Assembly (NCBI RefSeq): GCF_000478925.1
Contig: NZ_AP013072.1
Span: forward strand, 536,501 to 600,500
Length of the DNA: 64,000 nucleotides
Origin: Streptococcus anginosus subsp. whileyi MAS624
GTDB taxonomy: Bacteria > Bacillota > Bacilli > Lactobacillales > Streptococcaceae
Direction of reading: 5' to 3'
The notes under the pieces: generated by a model
What the model was told of the DNA's origin: nothing
What the model saw: the letters and a program-made list of their open reading frames with translations, nothing else
Database searches by the model: none
In this document: positions 41,010-52,018 of the stretch, in pieces
Layout of the letters: the number at the start of each line of letters is the position of its first letter
Position numbering within the stretch: the first letter of the stretch is position 1
Translations under genes and position numbers: made by a program

Positions 41010-42986
41010 ATGAAAAAAAGTAAAATTATTGCAGTAGCAGGGGTAGCCCTACTAACTGCTGGTTTTTTAACAGCTTGCTCGGGTTCGAAATCAAACTCGG
41101 CTGAAACAAAATTTGGTTATGTGTATTCTGGTGATCCAGAAACTTTGGATTATGTAACGTCAGGAAAAGCAACCACTAGCGATCTTGTGACAAATGGAGT
41201 TGACGGATTGTTAGAAAATGACAAATATGGAAATCTTGTACCATCAATGGCTAAGTCATGGACTGTATCAAAAGATGGTTTAACCTATACTTATAAACTT
41301 CGTAAGGGTGCCAAATGGTACACATCAGAAGGGGAAGAATACGCAGAAGTTAAAGCGCAAGACTTTGTAACTGGTTTGAAACATGCTGCCGATAAAAAAT
41401 CTGAGGCGCTTTATTTGGTTCAAAACTCAATTAAAGGTTTAGATGCTTACGTGAATGGTCAAACAAAAGACTTTTCAACGGTAGGTGTGAAAGCAGTTGA
41501 TGATTATACTGTTCAGTATACATTGAACAAGCCAGAACCATATTGGAATTCTAAGACAACCTCTGCCATTATGTGGCCAATCAATGCCGAATTTTTGAAA
41601 TCTAAAGGAAATAAATTTGGTCAATCAACAGACCCTAACTCAATCCTTTATAATGGACCATTCTTGATGAAAGCTATCACAGCAAAATCTGCGGTAGAAT
41701 ATGTGAAAAACAAACATTATTGGGATAAAGATAAAGTAAAAGTTGATAGCATTAAACTTGCTTACTATGATGGTCAAGACCAAGACTCATTGGCTCGTAA
41801 TTTCAAAGATGGGGCATACTCATACGCACGCCTCTTCCCAACAAGTTCAAACTTTGCAACTTTTGAAAAACAATTCAAGGACAATATCTATACAGCAGAA
41901 GCAGGCTCTGGAACGGCTGCTTTAGCCCTTAATATTGACCGTCAATCTTACAACCATACGGCTAAGAAAACAGATGAAGAAAAAAATTCAACGAAAAAGG
42001 CATTGTTGAACAAAGACTTCCGTCAAGCTTTGAACTTTGCACTTGACCGCGAATCTTATGCAGCACAAGTAAATGGTAAAGATGGTGCTGCCACAGCAAT
42101 CCGTAACATGTTTGTACCATCAAATTTTGTTCAAGTTGGTGAAAAATCATTTAGTGATGTTGTAGAAGAAAAATTAGCAAGCTATGGCGATGACTGGAAG
42201 GGTGTCAAACTAGCTGATTCACAAAATGGCTTGTACAATCCAACAAAAGCAAAAGCAAAATTTGCAAAAGCAAAAGAAGCTTTGCAAGCTCAAGGTGTGA
42301 AATTCCCAATCCATTTAGATGTTCCTACTGTAGAAACTTCTAAGAACTATGTTGCTCGTATGCAATCTTTGAAACAGTCTGTTGAAAAAGTACTTGGTAA
42401 AGAAAATGTTGTCATGGACTTGAACATGATGTCAGAAGATGACTTTAACAACGTCACTTACTATGCTCCAAATGCAGCTGGCGAAGATTGGGATATCTCA
42501 GGCGCTGTTGGTTGGAGTCCCGACTATCAAGATCCATCTACTTATCTTGACATTTTGAAATCAACATCTTCTGATAATACGAAAACTTGGTTTGGATTTG
42601 ACTCTGGTAGTGAAAATGCTGGTGCTAAAGCAGTTGGCTTGGACGAATATAATAAATTAGTCGATGAAGCAGGTGCAGAAACAACAGACATTGCAAAACG
42701 TTATGAAAAATATGCAGCAGCACAAGCTTGGTTAACAGACAGTTCACTTGTCTTACCAACAATGGCTTCAACTGGTGCAGGAACATTTGTGTCACGTCTT
42801 CAACCATTCTCAGGTGCGTTTGCACAAACAGGTAGCAAAGGTAGCTCAACCTACTATAAATACATTAAAGTCGGTAAAGATGCTGTTACGAAGAAAGACT
42901 ATGAAGCAGCTAAGAAGAAATGGCAAAAAGAAAAAGTTGAATCTAACAAAAAAGCTCAAGACGAATTAGCTGATCATGTAAAATAA
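41010..42986 (+). CDS. Oligopeptide ABC transporter substrate-binding lipoprotein, copy 1
   Basis: A 658-residue receptor of the OppA/AmiA/AliA family. A signal peptide ends in the lipobox LTAC (cysteine near residue 23), giving a membrane-anchored lipoprotein. The rest is a solute-binding-protein family 5 fold; KWYTSEGEEYAEVKAQDFVTG is typical of streptococcal AmiA-like proteins (quoted in full where short). It delivers peptides to the AmiCDEF permease encoded downstream. A strong terminator separates it from copy 2. Different receptors usually have different peptide preferences, including signalling peptides. Confidence 0.95.
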   Translation: MKKSKIIAVAGVALLTAGFLTACSGSKSNSAETKFGYVYSGDPETLDYVTSGKATTSDLVTNGVDGLLENDKYGNLVPSMAKSWTVSKDGLTYTYKLRKGAKWYTSEGEEYAEVKAQDFVTGLKHAADKKSEALYLVQNSIKGLDAYVNGQTKDFSTVGVKAVDDYTVQYTLNKPEPYWNSKTTSAIMWPINAEFLKSKGNKFGQSTDPNSILYNGPFLMKAITAKSAVEYVKNKHYWDKDKVKVDSIKLAYYDGQDQDSLARNFKDGAYSYARLFPTSSNFATFEKQFKDNIYTAEAGSGTAALALNIDRQSYNHTAKKTDEEKNSTKKALLNKDFRQALNFALDRESYAAQVNGKDGAATAIRNMFVPSNFVQVGEKSFSDVVEEKLASYGDDWKGVKLADSQNGLYNPTKAKAKFAKAKEALQAQGVKFPIHLDVPTVETSKNYVARMQSLKQSVEKVLGKENVVMDLNMMSEDDFNNVTYYAPNAAGEDWDISGAVGWSPDYQDPSTYLDILKSTSSDNTKTWFGFDSGSENAGAKAVGLDEYNKLVDEAGAETTDIAKRYEKYAAAQAWLTDSSLVLPTMASTGAGTFVSRLQPFSGAFAQTGSKGSSTYYKYIKVGKDAVTKKDYEAAKKKWQKEKVESNKKAQDELADHVK

Positions 42987-42995
42987 TACAATGAT

Positions 42996-43042
42996 AAAAG
43001 CAGGTAAAACTCACTAAAAGGTGAGGAAAACCTGCTTTTTTT
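42996..43042 (+). terminator. Terminator after peptide-binding gene 1
   Basis: AAAGCAGGT (42997-43005) pairs with ACCTGCTTT (43030-43038), with inner CTCAC/GTGAG, then more T residues. Confidence 0.9.
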
Positions 43043-43181
43043 ATTTCTAAAGGTTAATAGATTAATATAAACCTTATTAAATCAGCTTTCAAAATATGTC
43101 ATAAAATTTAGAAAATTCTATTTACTTTTTACTGTTTGTGTGCTAGAATGTATAAAAATAATGATTTTGGGAGGAATATTC

Positions 43182-45161
43182 ATGAAGAAAAGTAAAATCA
43201 TTACCCTTGCAGCGCTAGCCTTGCTTGCAACAGGAGCTCTAGCAGCTTGTTCTAGCTCTAAAACAAGCTCGGGGAACAAAACATTCTCATATATTTATGA
43301 GCAAGATCCAGATAACCTGAACTATTTGACAACTGGGAAAGCAGCTACTGCAAATCTTACCAGTAATGTCATTGACGGACTCTTGGAAAATGACCGTTAC
43401 GGAAATCTAGTTCCTTCTGTAGCGAAGGATTGGACAGTCTCCAAGGATGGCTTGACTTATACTTATACACTTCGTAAGGGTGTGAAATGGTACACATCAG
43501 AGGGTGAAGAGTATGCAGAAGTTAAGGCACAAGACTTTGTGACAGGCTTAAAATATGCTACGGATAATAAATCTGATGCTATTTACTTGGTGCAAGATTC
43601 TGTTAAAGGCTTGGATGCTTACATGAAGGGTGAAAATAAAGATTTCTCTTCTGTCGGTATCAAAGCAGTTGATGATTACACGGTTCAATACACGCTTAAT
43701 CGACCAGAAAGCTTTTGGAATTCTAAAACAACAATGGGCGTTCTAGCACCAGTTAATGCAGAATTTTTGAAATCAAAAGGCAATAAATTTGCACAAGCAA
43801 CAGACCCATCTAGTCTTCTTTATAATGGTCCATACTTGCTGAAATCTATCACAGCGAAATCGTCTGTTGAATTTGCTAAAAATCCAAACTACTGGGATAA
43901 GAAAAATGTGCACATTGACAACATCAAGCTGTCTTACTATGATGGTCAAGACCAAGACAAACTTGCTAAAGGATTTAGTGATGGCTCATTTACCAATGCT
44001 AAAGTATTTCCAACTAGCCCAAGTTATGCTTCTGTCAGCAAGAAATACAAAAACAACATCGTTTATACTCCACAAGATGCAACAACTTACTTAGTAGCTA
44101 CAAATATTGATCGTCAATCTTACAATCACACTTCAAAGACAACAGATGCTCAAAAAACTTCTACTAAGAAAGCTTTGCTAAACAAGGATTTCCGTCAAGC
44201 GATTACCTTTGCATTTGACCGCACTGCTTATGCATCACAGGTGAATGGTAAAGACGGTGCGACGAAGATGCTCCGTAATCTCTTTGTACCACCAACGTTT
44301 GTTCAAACAGATGACAAGAGCTTTGTAGAATTGGTCAAAGAAAAATTGATTGGCTACGATGAAAGTTGGAAAGATGTCAACTTAAATGATGCGCAAGATG
44401 GGCTTTATAATCCAACTAAAGCTAAAGAAAAATTAGCGAAAGCGAAAGCAGCGCTTCAAGCAGATGGCGTTCAATTCCCAATCCACATTGATATGCCAGT
44501 TGACCAAACAGCAACTAATAAAGTTCAACGTGTGCAATCATTGAAACAATCTATTGAAAAAAATCTTGGGAAAGAAAATGTTGTGATTGATATTCAACAA
44601 ATGTCTAAAGACGACGTGAATAATATCACTTACTTTGCCGAATCCGCAGCGGCAGAAGATTGGGATCTTTCTGATAATGTTGGTTGGAGTCCAGACTTCC
44701 AAGACCCATCTACCTATCTTGATGTTATCAAACCTTCAAGCGGTGAAAGCACTAAGACCTATCTAGGATTTGATGCAGGCACGAACAACGCTGCTGCAGC
44801 ACAAGTTGGTATGAACGAATATGAAAAGTTGTTGAATGAGGCTGAAAAAGAAACCAACAATACGAATGCACGCTATGAAAAATATGCTGCAGCCCAAGCT
44901 TGGTTGACTGATAATGCATTGGTCATTCCAACAACAACACTAACGGGTCGCCCAATTCTTTCTCGTACAGTACCATTTAGTAATGCCTTTGCTTGGTCAG
45001 GAAACAAGGGAAATAGTGAAACAATTCTCTATAAATACCTTGAAATCCAAGATGAGCCTGTGACTCAAAATCAATACAAGAAGGCAATGGAAAAATGGAA
45101 TAAAAAGCGCACAGAGTCTAATAAAAAGGCTCAAGAAGAACTTGCAAATCATGTTAAATAA
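43182..45161 (+). CDS. Oligopeptide ABC transporter substrate-binding lipoprotein, copy 2
   Basis: A 659-residue paralogue of the preceding gene, starting at ATG 43182 with GGGAGG eight bases upstream; the in-frame start at 43140 is not supported. Lipobox LAAC near residue 22. Both proteins end in a conserved QEELANHVK/QDELADHVK tail. The two genes arose by tandem duplication and have separate promoters, so receptor levels can be set independently of the permease. Confidence 0.95.
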   Translation: MKKSKIITLAALALLATGALAACSSSKTSSGNKTFSYIYEQDPDNLNYLTTGKAATANLTSNVIDGLLENDRYGNLVPSVAKDWTVSKDGLTYTYTLRKGVKWYTSEGEEYAEVKAQDFVTGLKYATDNKSDAIYLVQDSVKGLDAYMKGENKDFSSVGIKAVDDYTVQYTLNRPESFWNSKTTMGVLAPVNAEFLKSKGNKFAQATDPSSLLYNGPYLLKSITAKSSVEFAKNPNYWDKKNVHIDNIKLSYYDGQDQDKLAKGFSDGSFTNAKVFPTSPSYASVSKKYKNNIVYTPQDATTYLVATNIDRQSYNHTSKTTDAQKTSTKKALLNKDFRQAITFAFDRTAYASQVNGKDGATKMLRNLFVPPTFVQTDDKSFVELVKEKLIGYDESWKDVNLNDAQDGLYNPTKAKEKLAKAKAALQADGVQFPIHIDMPVDQTATNKVQRVQSLKQSIEKNLGKENVVIDIQQMSKDDVNNITYFAESAAAEDWDLSDNVGWSPDFQDPSTYLDVIKPSSGESTKTYLGFDAGTNNAAAAQVGMNEYEKLLNEAEKETNNTNARYEKYAAAQAWLTDNALVIPTTTLTGRPILSRTVPFSNAFAWSGNKGNSETILYKYLEIQDEPVTQNQYKKAMEKWNKKRTESNKKAQEELANHVK

Positions 45162-45236
45162 TTGAAAAAAATTAGATAAAATTTAACAGAAAAACAAAAA
45201 AAGTTCAATTATGATAAAAATATTCTGACAATTGAT

Positions 45237-45445
45237 TTTACAATTAACCAGAATTGTGATATAATTTTAAACAATCAGTTTAAAAATTGAAGGTATTCTA
45301 AAATTGAAAATAGGTATTTGTCGTGACGCGTGGCATTTCTCTATCAGTTCCTTCGGTCTTGGCTGACAGGTTATGTTTAATAACTTAACCATAGTTATTA
45401 AAGTGGAATATCTGATGTGACTCATGCTGAATCATTAAAATACAA
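45237..45445 (+). promoter_or_regulatory. Promoter and leader in front of the amiCDEF genes
   Basis: TTTACA (45237-45242), 17 bases, extended -10 TGATATAAT (45257-45265) form a strong promoter far upstream of amiC. The leader then contains a 10-bp hairpin, TTTAATAACT/AGTTATTAAA (45376-45402). No ORF with an RBS is visible. It is probably the inherited promoter of a deleted third receptor gene, now driving amiCDEF. Confidence 0.6.
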
Positions 45446-45472
45446 AAAGAATTAGCAGATCATGTAAAATAA
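45446..45472 (+). pseudogene. 3' relic of a third peptide-binding lipoprotein gene
   Basis: The codons at 45446-45472 read KELADHVK followed by TAA, the same C-terminal tail as copy 1 (DELADHVK, stop) and copy 2 (EELANHVK, stop). No coding frame precedes it, so all but the last few codons have been lost. Confidence 0.7.
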
Positions 45473-45482
45473 ACTTCTCATC

Positions 45483-45515
45483 AGAACTTTCTCTAACAGG
45501 AGGGAAAGTTCTTTT
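45483..45515 (+). terminator. Partial terminator before amiC
   Basis: AGAACTTTC (45483-45491) pairs with GAAAGTTCT (45504-45512), followed by TTT. It lies directly after the receptor relic and before amiC, so it may allow partial readthrough as in receptor/permease operons. Confidence 0.75.
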
Positions 45516-45537
45516 GGGATTTTAAAGGAAACGGTAA

Positions 45538-47034
45538 ATGAAGAAATATATTTTTATGCGTATCTTACGCTCTTTAGTATCTATTTTCATGGTAACAACG
45601 CTGACTTACACCATTATCTATACCATGGTGCCTAGGAAGTTGATTTTCAAACAGGATCCAAACTATAACAAAATAGCAACAACTCCTGATAAAAAGACCA
45701 ATTACGAAAATACGATTTTTGAGCGCATGGGTTACATTGACTACTATGATACGAAGGAATTGCAAGAAAAAGCTAGTAAAGAGAATTCCTCTGTAACAGT
45801 AGAACCTACTAATGCAAATAAAAAAATCTATGAAGCTTACATCAAAAAGCTGGGACGCGGTTGGAAATTGCAGCAATTTAAAGAAAGCAAGCAATTTTAT
45901 GCAACTCGTGAAGTTCCAGTCTATGAACGCGTTCTTGGTTTCTATGGTAATTTGATTCAAATTGACCATACAGGTGCTGTGAAAGATGCTTCTAATCCGA
46001 ATTTGAAGCGTTATATTCGCATTGAAAATGATCCTGCTATTGGTTGGTCTGTTGTTGGTTCTGGAACGAAACATAAATATTTATTATATTTCAATAGTCA
46101 GTTTCCATTTATCCACCAAAATTTTGTAAGATTAAATCTAGGAACTTCTTATCCGACCTATGCTAATCTTCCTGTTTTACAGGTTATTTCACAAGGGCAA
46201 GGTCAAACGAAGACATCAGAAGTTCAATTTCCAACAGGAAAGAAAACATCATCTGTTAATATTTATACACGTACATATAAGTCTCCAAAGCAAGCCGATG
46301 CACGCGATGTTGCTAATTACGGAAAAGATGATCCTTATACGGCGACAGAGAGCAATTATCAATATCCATCTATGATTGTGAGCTCTTCTATTGTTGGGTT
46401 GATTGGTTTGGCCTTGTCATACTTAATCGCCGTTCCACTTGGATCTTATATGGCTCGCTTTAAGAATACATTGTTTGATAGTATTTCAACCGGTGCTTTG
46501 ACTTTCTTAATGTCACTGCCAACTATTGCCTTGGTTTATATCATTCGCTTGATTGGTTCAGCGATTGGCTTACCTGATTCATTCCCTATTTTGGGAGCAG
46601 GTGATTGGCGCTCTTATGTGTTGCCGGCAGTTATTCTTGGACTCTTGAGTGCGCCTTGGACAGCAGTGTGGATTCGCCGTTATATGATTGACTTGCAATC
46701 ACAAGATTTTGTTCGTTTTGCACGTGCAAAAGGTCTTTCTGAAAAAGAAATTTCTAATAAACATATTTTCAAAAATGCTATGGTGCCACTTGTATCCAGT
46801 ATACCTGGTGCTATTATCGGAGTTATCACAGGTGCAACTTTGACTGAAACAGTCTTTGCTTTCCCTGGTATGGGTAAGATGTTGATTGACTCTGTTAAAG
46901 CTTCAAACAATTCTATGGTCGTTGGTCTTGTCTTTATCTTTACTTGTCTTTCTATCTTCGCTCTTCTATTGGGTGATATTCTGATGACAGTACTTGACCC
47001 ACGTATTAAATTAACATCAAAAGGAGGTAAATAA
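45538..47034 (+). CDS. amiC: Oligopeptide ABC transporter permease AmiC/OppB
   Basis: A 498-residue membrane permease, the exact length of pneumococcal AmiC. After the first helix there is a large external domain (about 35-275) characteristic of streptococcal AmiC and absent from ordinary OppB; five helices and the EAA-type loop ([18 protein letters not shown]) follow. It pairs with AmiD. Its stop codon overlaps the amiD ATG by one base. Confidence 0.95.
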   Translation: MKKYIFMRILRSLVSIFMVTTLTYTIIYTMVPRKLIFKQDPNYNKIATTPDKKTNYENTIFERMGYIDYYDTKELQEKASKENSSVTVEPTNANKKIYEAYIKKLGRGWKLQQFKESKQFYATREVPVYERVLGFYGNLIQIDHTGAVKDASNPNLKRYIRIENDPAIGWSVVGSGTKHKYLLYFNSQFPFIHQNFVRLNLGTSYPTYANLPVLQVISQGQGQTKTSEVQFPTGKKTSSVNIYTRTYKSPKQADARDVANYGKDDPYTATESNYQYPSMIVSSSIVGLIGLALSYLIAVPLGSYMARFKNTLFDSISTGALTFLMSLPTIALVYIIRLIGSAIGLPDSFPILGAGDWRSYVLPAVILGLLSAPWTAVWIRRYMIDLQSQDFVRFARAKGLSEKEISNKHIFKNAMVPLVSSIPGAIIGVITGATLTETVFAFPGMGKMLIDSVKASNNSMVVGLVFIFTCLSIFALLLGDILMTVLDPRIKLTSKGGK

Positions 47035-47960
47035 TGGCTACAATTGATAAGACTAAGTTCCAATTTGTCAAACGCGATGATTTTGCCTCTGAAACAATTG
47101 ATGCTCCAGCCTATTCTTACTGGAAGTCAGTTATGCGTCAGTTCCTAAAAAAGAAATCAACAGTTATCATGTTGGGAATTTTGGTCGCTATTATTTTGAT
47201 GAGTTTCATTTATCCGATTTTCTCAGATTTTGACTTTAACGATGTCAGCAAGGTGAATGATTTCGGTGCGCGTTATATTAAACCAAACGGTCAATATTGG
47301 TTTGGTACAGATAGCAACGGGAAATCTCTTTTTGACGGAGTATGGTTTGGAGCTCGTAACTCCATCCTCATTTCTGTCATTGCAACCGTGATTAACTTAG
47401 TTATTGGTATTGTGATTGGTGGTATCTGGGGAATTTCAAAAACCGTTGACCGTATCATGATGGAAGTGTACAATATCATTTCTAACATCCCATCTCTCTT
47501 GATTGTCATTGTCTTGACTTATTCAATTGGTGCTGGTTTCTGGAACTTGATTTTTGCTATGACCATCACAGGTTGGGTTGGGATTGCTTATACGATTCGT
47601 ATCCAAATTCTACGTTATCGTGATTTAGAATACAACCTCGCCAGTCGTACATTGGGAACGCCAACGCTTAAAATTATTGTGAAAAATATTATGCCACAGT
47701 TGGTTTCTGTGATTGTTACAACTGCTTCACAATTACTTCCAAGTTTCATTTCATACGAAGCTTTTCTGTCTTTCTTTGGTTTGGGACTTCCTGTGACGGT
47801 GCCAAGTTTGGGACGGTTAATTTCAGATTATTCACAAAACGTGACAACAAATGCGTATCTTTTCTGGATTCCATTGACAACCTTGATTTTGGTTTCTCTT
47901 TCATTGTTCGTTGTCGGTCAAAACTTAGCGGACGCTAGTGATCCACGTACACATAGATAG
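47034..47960 (+). CDS. amiD: Oligopeptide ABC transporter permease AmiD/OppC
   Basis: A 308-residue membrane protein of the OppC type, with an N-terminal cytoplasmic arm, a first helix (about 40-60), the [20 protein letters not shown] motif and the EAA loop near [20 protein letters not shown]. One-base overlap with amiC and nine bases before amiE indicate a single transcript. Confidence 0.95.
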   Translation: MATIDKTKFQFVKRDDFASETIDAPAYSYWKSVMRQFLKKKSTVIMLGILVAIILMSFIYPIFSDFDFNDVSKVNDFGARYIKPNGQYWFGTDSNGKSLFDGVWFGARNSILISVIATVINLVIGIVIGGIWGISKTVDRIMMEVYNIISNIPSLLIVIVLTYSIGAGFWNLIFAMTITGWVGIAYTIRIQILRYRDLEYNLASRTLGTPTLKIIVKNIMPQLVSVIVTTASQLLPSFISYEAFLSFFGLGLPVTVPSLGRLISDYSQNVTTNAYLFWIPLTTLILVSLSLFVVGQNLADASDPRTHR

Positions 47961-47968
47961 GAGTAAAT

Positions 47969-49036
47969 ATGACACAAGAAAAAAATGTAATATTGACTGC
48001 TCGCGATATTGTCGTGGAATTTGACGTTCGTGATAAAGTCTTAACAGCCATTCGTGGTGTTTCGCTTGACCTTATCGAAGGTGAGGTTCTTGCACTTGTA
48101 GGAGAATCTGGTTCTGGTAAGTCTGTTTTGACAAAGACATTTACAGGAATGTTAGAGGAAAATGGTCGAGTTGCTCAAGGAACGATTGATTACCGTGGAC
48201 AAGATTTGACAAAATTGAAGTCTAATAAAGATTGGGAACCTATACGCGGTGTTAAAATTGCAACAATCTTCCAAGATCCGATGACGAGTTTGGATCCTAT
48301 TAACACAATTGGTAGCCAAATTACAGAAGTGATTATCAAGCATCAAAAGAAAACGCCAAAAGAAGCAAAAGAAATGGCTGTTGACTATATGAATAAGGTC
48401 GGCATTCCTGATGCTGAAAAGCGTTTTAATGAATACCCATTCCAATATTCAGGAGGAATGCGTCAACGGATTGTTATCGCTATTGCGCTTGCTTGTCGCC
48501 CTGATATCCTTATCTGTGATGAACCAACGACAGCGCTTGACGTTACGATTCAGGCACAAATCATTGATTTGTTGAAATCTTTGCAGCAAGAATATGAATT
48601 TACAACTATTTTTATCACCCACGACCTGGGAGTGGTAGCAAGTATTGCAGATAAGGTTGCGGTTATGTATGCTGGTGAAATCGTTGAATACGGAACAGTA
48701 GAAGAAGTCTTTTACGATCCACGTCATCCTTACACTTGGAGTTTGTTATCTAGTCTGCCTCAGTTGGCAGATGATAAGGGTGAGTTGTATTCAATTCCTG
48801 GAACGCCGCCATCTCTTTATTCACATTTACAAGGAGATGCATTTGCCTTGCGTTCAGATTATGCTATGGAAATTGATTTTGAAGAGAAGCCACCTCAAAT
48901 ATATGTAACGGATACCCACTGGGCAAAAACATGGTTGTTACATGAGAATGCTCCAAAAGTGAATAAGCCAGCTGTTATTGATGATTTACACGAAAAAATT
49001 AGCTCAAAAATGGGCTTTGCCCATTTAGACGCCTAG
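47969..49036 (+). CDS. amiE: Oligopeptide ABC transporter ATPase AmiE/OppD
   Basis: A 355-residue ABC ATPase. Walker A GESGSGKS, signature YSGGMRQR, Walker [13 protein letters not shown] and the C-terminal oligopeptide-transporter extension ([16 protein letters not shown]) are intact. With AmiF it powers peptide import through AmiC/AmiD. Confidence 0.96.
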   Translation: MTQEKNVILTARDIVVEFDVRDKVLTAIRGVSLDLIEGEVLALVGESGSGKSVLTKTFTGMLEENGRVAQGTIDYRGQDLTKLKSNKDWEPIRGVKIATIFQDPMTSLDPINTIGSQITEVIIKHQKKTPKEAKEMAVDYMNKVGIPDAEKRFNEYPFQYSGGMRQRIVIAIALACRPDILICDEPTTALDVTIQAQIIDLLKSLQQEYEFTTIFITHDLGVVASIADKVAVMYAGEIVEYGTVEEVFYDPRHPYTWSLLSSLPQLADDKGELYSIPGTPPSLYSHLQGDAFALRSDYAMEIDFEEKPPQIYVTDTHWAKTWLLHENAPKVNKPAVIDDLHEKISSKMGFAHLDA

Positions 49037-49046
49037 GAGGAAGGAA

Positions 49047-49970
49047 ATGCCTGAAAAATTAGTAGAAGTTAAAGATTTGGAAATTTCTTTCGGTGAGGGA
49101 AGCAAGAAATTTGTTGCTGTTAAAAATGCTAATTTCTTTATCAATAAAGGAGAAACGTTTTCACTTGTAGGAGAATCTGGTTCTGGTAAAACGACAATTG
49201 GTCGTGCGATTATTGGTTTAAATGATACGAGTCATGGAGAGATTTTCTTTGAAGGGAAAAAAATCAATGGCAAAAAATCAAAAGAAGAAGAGTCAGAAAT
49301 CATTCGTAAAATTCAAATGATTTTCCAAGACCCTGCTGCTAGTTTGAATGAACGTGCGACAGTTGATTATATCATTTCGGAAGGCTTGTATAATTTCCAT
49401 TTATTTAAAGATGAAGAAGAACGCAAGAAAAAAGTGAAAGATATTATTCATGAAGTTGGATTGTTATCAGAGCATTTAACACGTTACCCGCATGAATTTT
49501 CTGGTGGTCAACGTCAGCGGATTGGGATTGCCCGTGCGCTTGTTATGGAACCAGATTTTGTCATTGCAGATGAGCCGATTTCAGCTTTGGACGTGTCTGT
49601 GCGCGCGCAAGTTTTGAATCTTCTTAAGAAATTCCAAAAAGATCTAGGTTTGACCTATCTTTTCATTGCCCATGATTTATCAGTTGTACGTTTTATCTCA
49701 GACCGTATTGCTGTTATTTATAAGGGTGTGATTGTAGAAGTGGCTGAAACAGAAGAACTCTTCAATAATCCAATCCATCCTTATACGCAGTCATTGCTAT
49801 CTGCTGTCCCAATTCCAGACCCAATATTGGAGCGGAAGAAAGTATTGAAGGTTTATGATGCTGCTCAACATGATTATTCAGTAGATAAGCCAGAAATGGT
49901 TGAAATTCGTCCAGGACACTTTGTCTGGGCTAATAAAGCAGAAGTTGAAAAGTATAAAAAAGAATTGTAA
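49047..49970 (+). CDS. amiF: Oligopeptide ABC transporter ATPase AmiF/OppF
   Basis: A 307-residue ABC ATPase with Walker [10 protein letters not shown], signature FSGGQRQR, Walker [14 protein letters not shown] and the [14 protein letters not shown] extension. Last gene of the permease operon; AGGAGG precedes it ten bases after amiE. Confidence 0.96.
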   Translation: MPEKLVEVKDLEISFGEGSKKFVAVKNANFFINKGETFSLVGESGSGKTTIGRAIIGLNDTSHGEIFFEGKKINGKKSKEEESEIIRKIQMIFQDPAASLNERATVDYIISEGLYNFHLFKDEEERKKKVKDIIHEVGLLSEHLTRYPHEFSGGQRQRIGIARALVMEPDFVIADEPISALDVSVRAQVLNLLKKFQKDLGLTYLFIAHDLSVVRFISDRIAVIYKGVIVEVAETEELFNNPIHPYTQSLLSAVPIPDPILERKKVLKVYDAAQHDYSVDKPEMVEIRPGHFVWANKAEVEKYKKEL

Positions 49971-50051
49971 ATAGATCTTCAACTTTGTTGACAATTAAAG
50001 AGGTTAAATAAGAACTTAGTCTCTAGTTAAAATTAAGGAATGAACGACAAT

Positions 50052-50103
50052 AAAAAAGCTTAAAACCAACGTTTTTGATAACATGGTTTTGAGCTTTTTT
50101 ACT
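50052..50103 (+). terminator. Terminator of the ami operon
   Basis: AAAAAAGCTTAAAACCA pairs with TGGTTTTGAGCTTTTTT across a loop. Confidence 0.88.
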
Positions 50104-50155
50104 ATTTTTGAGCTTTTATGCTATACTAATTTTAGTAGAAAAAAGGAGAAATGTT

Positions 50156-50980
50156 ATGTATCAATTGATTGCGTTTGATATGGATGGAACACTTTTGACT
50201 AGTAACAAAACGATTGCCAAAAGCAGCGTTGAAGCGATTGGGAGAGCTCAAGATGCTGGTAAACAAGTTGTACTTTCAACAGGACGCTCTTTGTCAGAAC
50301 TGCTTCCTTATGGAGATGATTTGCGCAGGATTCGCTATGCTATTCTTGCAAGTGGTGCATTGATTTATGATTTGGAGGCTAAATGCGTTTTAGCTAAGCA
50401 AACCTTGCCTGCTATAGCAGTGGATAAGGTGAAGGCGATAGCAGAAGCTCAAGATTTGATGCTGGTTTGTATGATTGACGGACAAGGCTATCTTCAAAAA
50501 TCACATTTTGAGAATATTGCTAACTATTATATGGAAATTTATACTGAACTTTATGATAAAACAGCTATCTTGGTGGATAATATTTACGATTTGTTAGCTA
50601 AGGAGAGATAGCATTTTGACAAAATCAATATTTATCACTTTACGGCAAGGGATCGAGATCAATCGTATGAAACTTTATTGTCTGAAAAGATAACGATGAT
50701 AAAAGCTGAAGTAAGTGGTCTTGAACTAACAGCGCAAGGAGTTGAAAAGGGGCAGGGTTTAGCTCACCTTGCTCAAAAATTAAATCTTCCTATGGAGCAA
50801 ATCATTGCTGTTGGGGATGCTGACAATGATGAAAGCATGATTCGCGAAGCAGGTTTTGGTGTTGCTATGGGAAATGCCAATGAGAATATCAAAGGTTTGG
50901 CAGATATTATTGTGGCAGATAACGACCACGGTGGCTGTGCGCAGGCTATTGATGATGTGCTTCTGGCAGATAAAATATAG
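50156..50980 (+). pseudogene. Cof-type HAD phosphatase interrupted by an in-frame TAG
   Basis: ATG 50156 (AAAAGGAG seven bases upstream, promoter -10 TATACT at 50122) opens a HAD-IIB phosphatase: motif I FDMDGTLLT, motif II LSTGRS. Translation stops at TAG 50609-50611 after 151 residues, but the same frame continues without another stop to 50980. That part includes the motif III lysine (VEKGQG) and motif IV GDADNDESMI. The total of 274 codons is the normal size for the family, so a single CAG-to-TAG change is the likely lesion. Without motif IV the short product should be inactive. Confidence 0.85.
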
Positions 50981-51000
50981 GAACAACTAATAAACACTAA

Positions 51001-51035
51001 CCCCCACTTAAGATTTCTCAATACTTAAGTGGGGG
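51001..51035. terminator. Hairpin between convergent HAD and scrR genes
   Basis: CCCCCACTTAAG (51001-51012) and CTTAAGTGGGGG (51024-51035) form a perfect 12-bp stem, probably a two-way terminator although T tracts are lacking. Confidence 0.65.
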
Positions 51036-51052
51036 GTAACTATCTCACAGTA

Positions 51053-52018
51053 TTAAATACTCTTTCCTGAAGAGAGGTGGACGGGAAGAAAGTAGCCGGT
51101 TGTCACAACTTCTTCACCAGCAATTTTTCGAAGCAACAAATCTACCAGTAAACAAGCTATATCTTTCAATGGTTGCTGTATAGTGGCTAGTTGGGGATAG
51201 TAGTTTTCTACAAAATAAGTTCCGTCGTAACCGATGACTTTTAGATCCTCTGGAATTTTGATTTCCAATTCTTGAGCGACTTTCATGATTAAAATGGCTG
51301 TCAGATCATCTGAAGCAAAAATGGCATCAGGTTTTCTATGTTTTAAAATATTTTTGATTTCCATTTCTTTGCGAATAGGAGAGAAGTCACTTGATACATT
51401 GATAATTGGTGCATCAGGTAGAATGGAAGCAAAACCTGCATGGCGGAGACCTGTCGGGGAGTTTGAATTATCGTTTCCGGTAATCATAATGATATTTTGG
51501 GCACCGGATTTGACCAAGGTTTTTGCAGCCAAGACACCACCAGCATAGTTGTCTGAAGATACAACAGGAATGGAAGGGGATAAGTTGCGGTCAAAAGAGA
51601 TAATGGGAGCTGTTACACGGTCATAATCAGAGATGCCTAAGTTGTGGCTGCCTGAGATAATGCCATCCACTTGATTGGCTTCTAGCATCTCCAGATACTC
51701 TTTTTCCTTGCTTGAATTGTGCTCGCTATTGCAGATGATTGTCTTGTAGCCTCTTTTGAATAACTCATGCTCTAATTTGTCAATGAGTTCGGCATAAAAA
51801 ATGTGACTGATATTTGGGAAAATCAATCCAATCAGTTTAGCGGATTTTCCTTGTAAGCTACGAGCGAGATTATTGGGCTTGTATCCCAACTCGCGCATAG
51901 CCTCATTGACTTTTGTAATCGTTTTTTCTGAGAGGTAGCCTTTTTTGTTAATTACACGGGATACAGTGGTTGGGCTGACTCCAGCAATTTTTGCAACATC
52001 AGTTAACTTCGCGACCAT
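51053..52018 (-). CDS. scrR: Sucrose operon repressor ScrR (LacI family)
   Basis: A 321-residue LacI/GalR repressor. HTH KLTDVAKIAGVSPTTVSRVI at the N-terminus, hinge KPNNLARSLQGKS, then a sugar-binding domain. It overlaps the 3' end of scrB by 20 bases, so it is the second gene of scrBR and coupled to it. The operator AGCGATTAAATCGCT at 53596 is its probable target. Confidence 0.94.
   Translation of the reverse strand: MVAKLTDVAKIAGVSPTTVSRVINKKGYLSEKTITKVNEAMRELGYKPNNLARSLQGKSAKLIGLIFPNISHIFYAELIDKLEHELFKRGYKTIICNSEHNSSKEKEYLEMLEANQVDGIISGSHNLGISDYDRVTAPIISFDRNLSPSIPVVSSDNYAGGVLAAKTLVKSGAQNIIMITGNDNSNSPTGLRHAGFASILPDAPIINVSSDFSPIRKEMEIKNILKHRKPDAIFASDDLTAILIMKVAQELEIKIPEDLKVIGYDGTYFVENYYPQLATIQQPLKDIACLLVDLLLRKIAGEEVVTTGYFLPVHLSSGKSI

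Noticed and set aside
50590-50680. Frameshift in the HAD phosphatase gene
   Set aside because: The two halves are in the same phase; only an in-frame TAG separates them.
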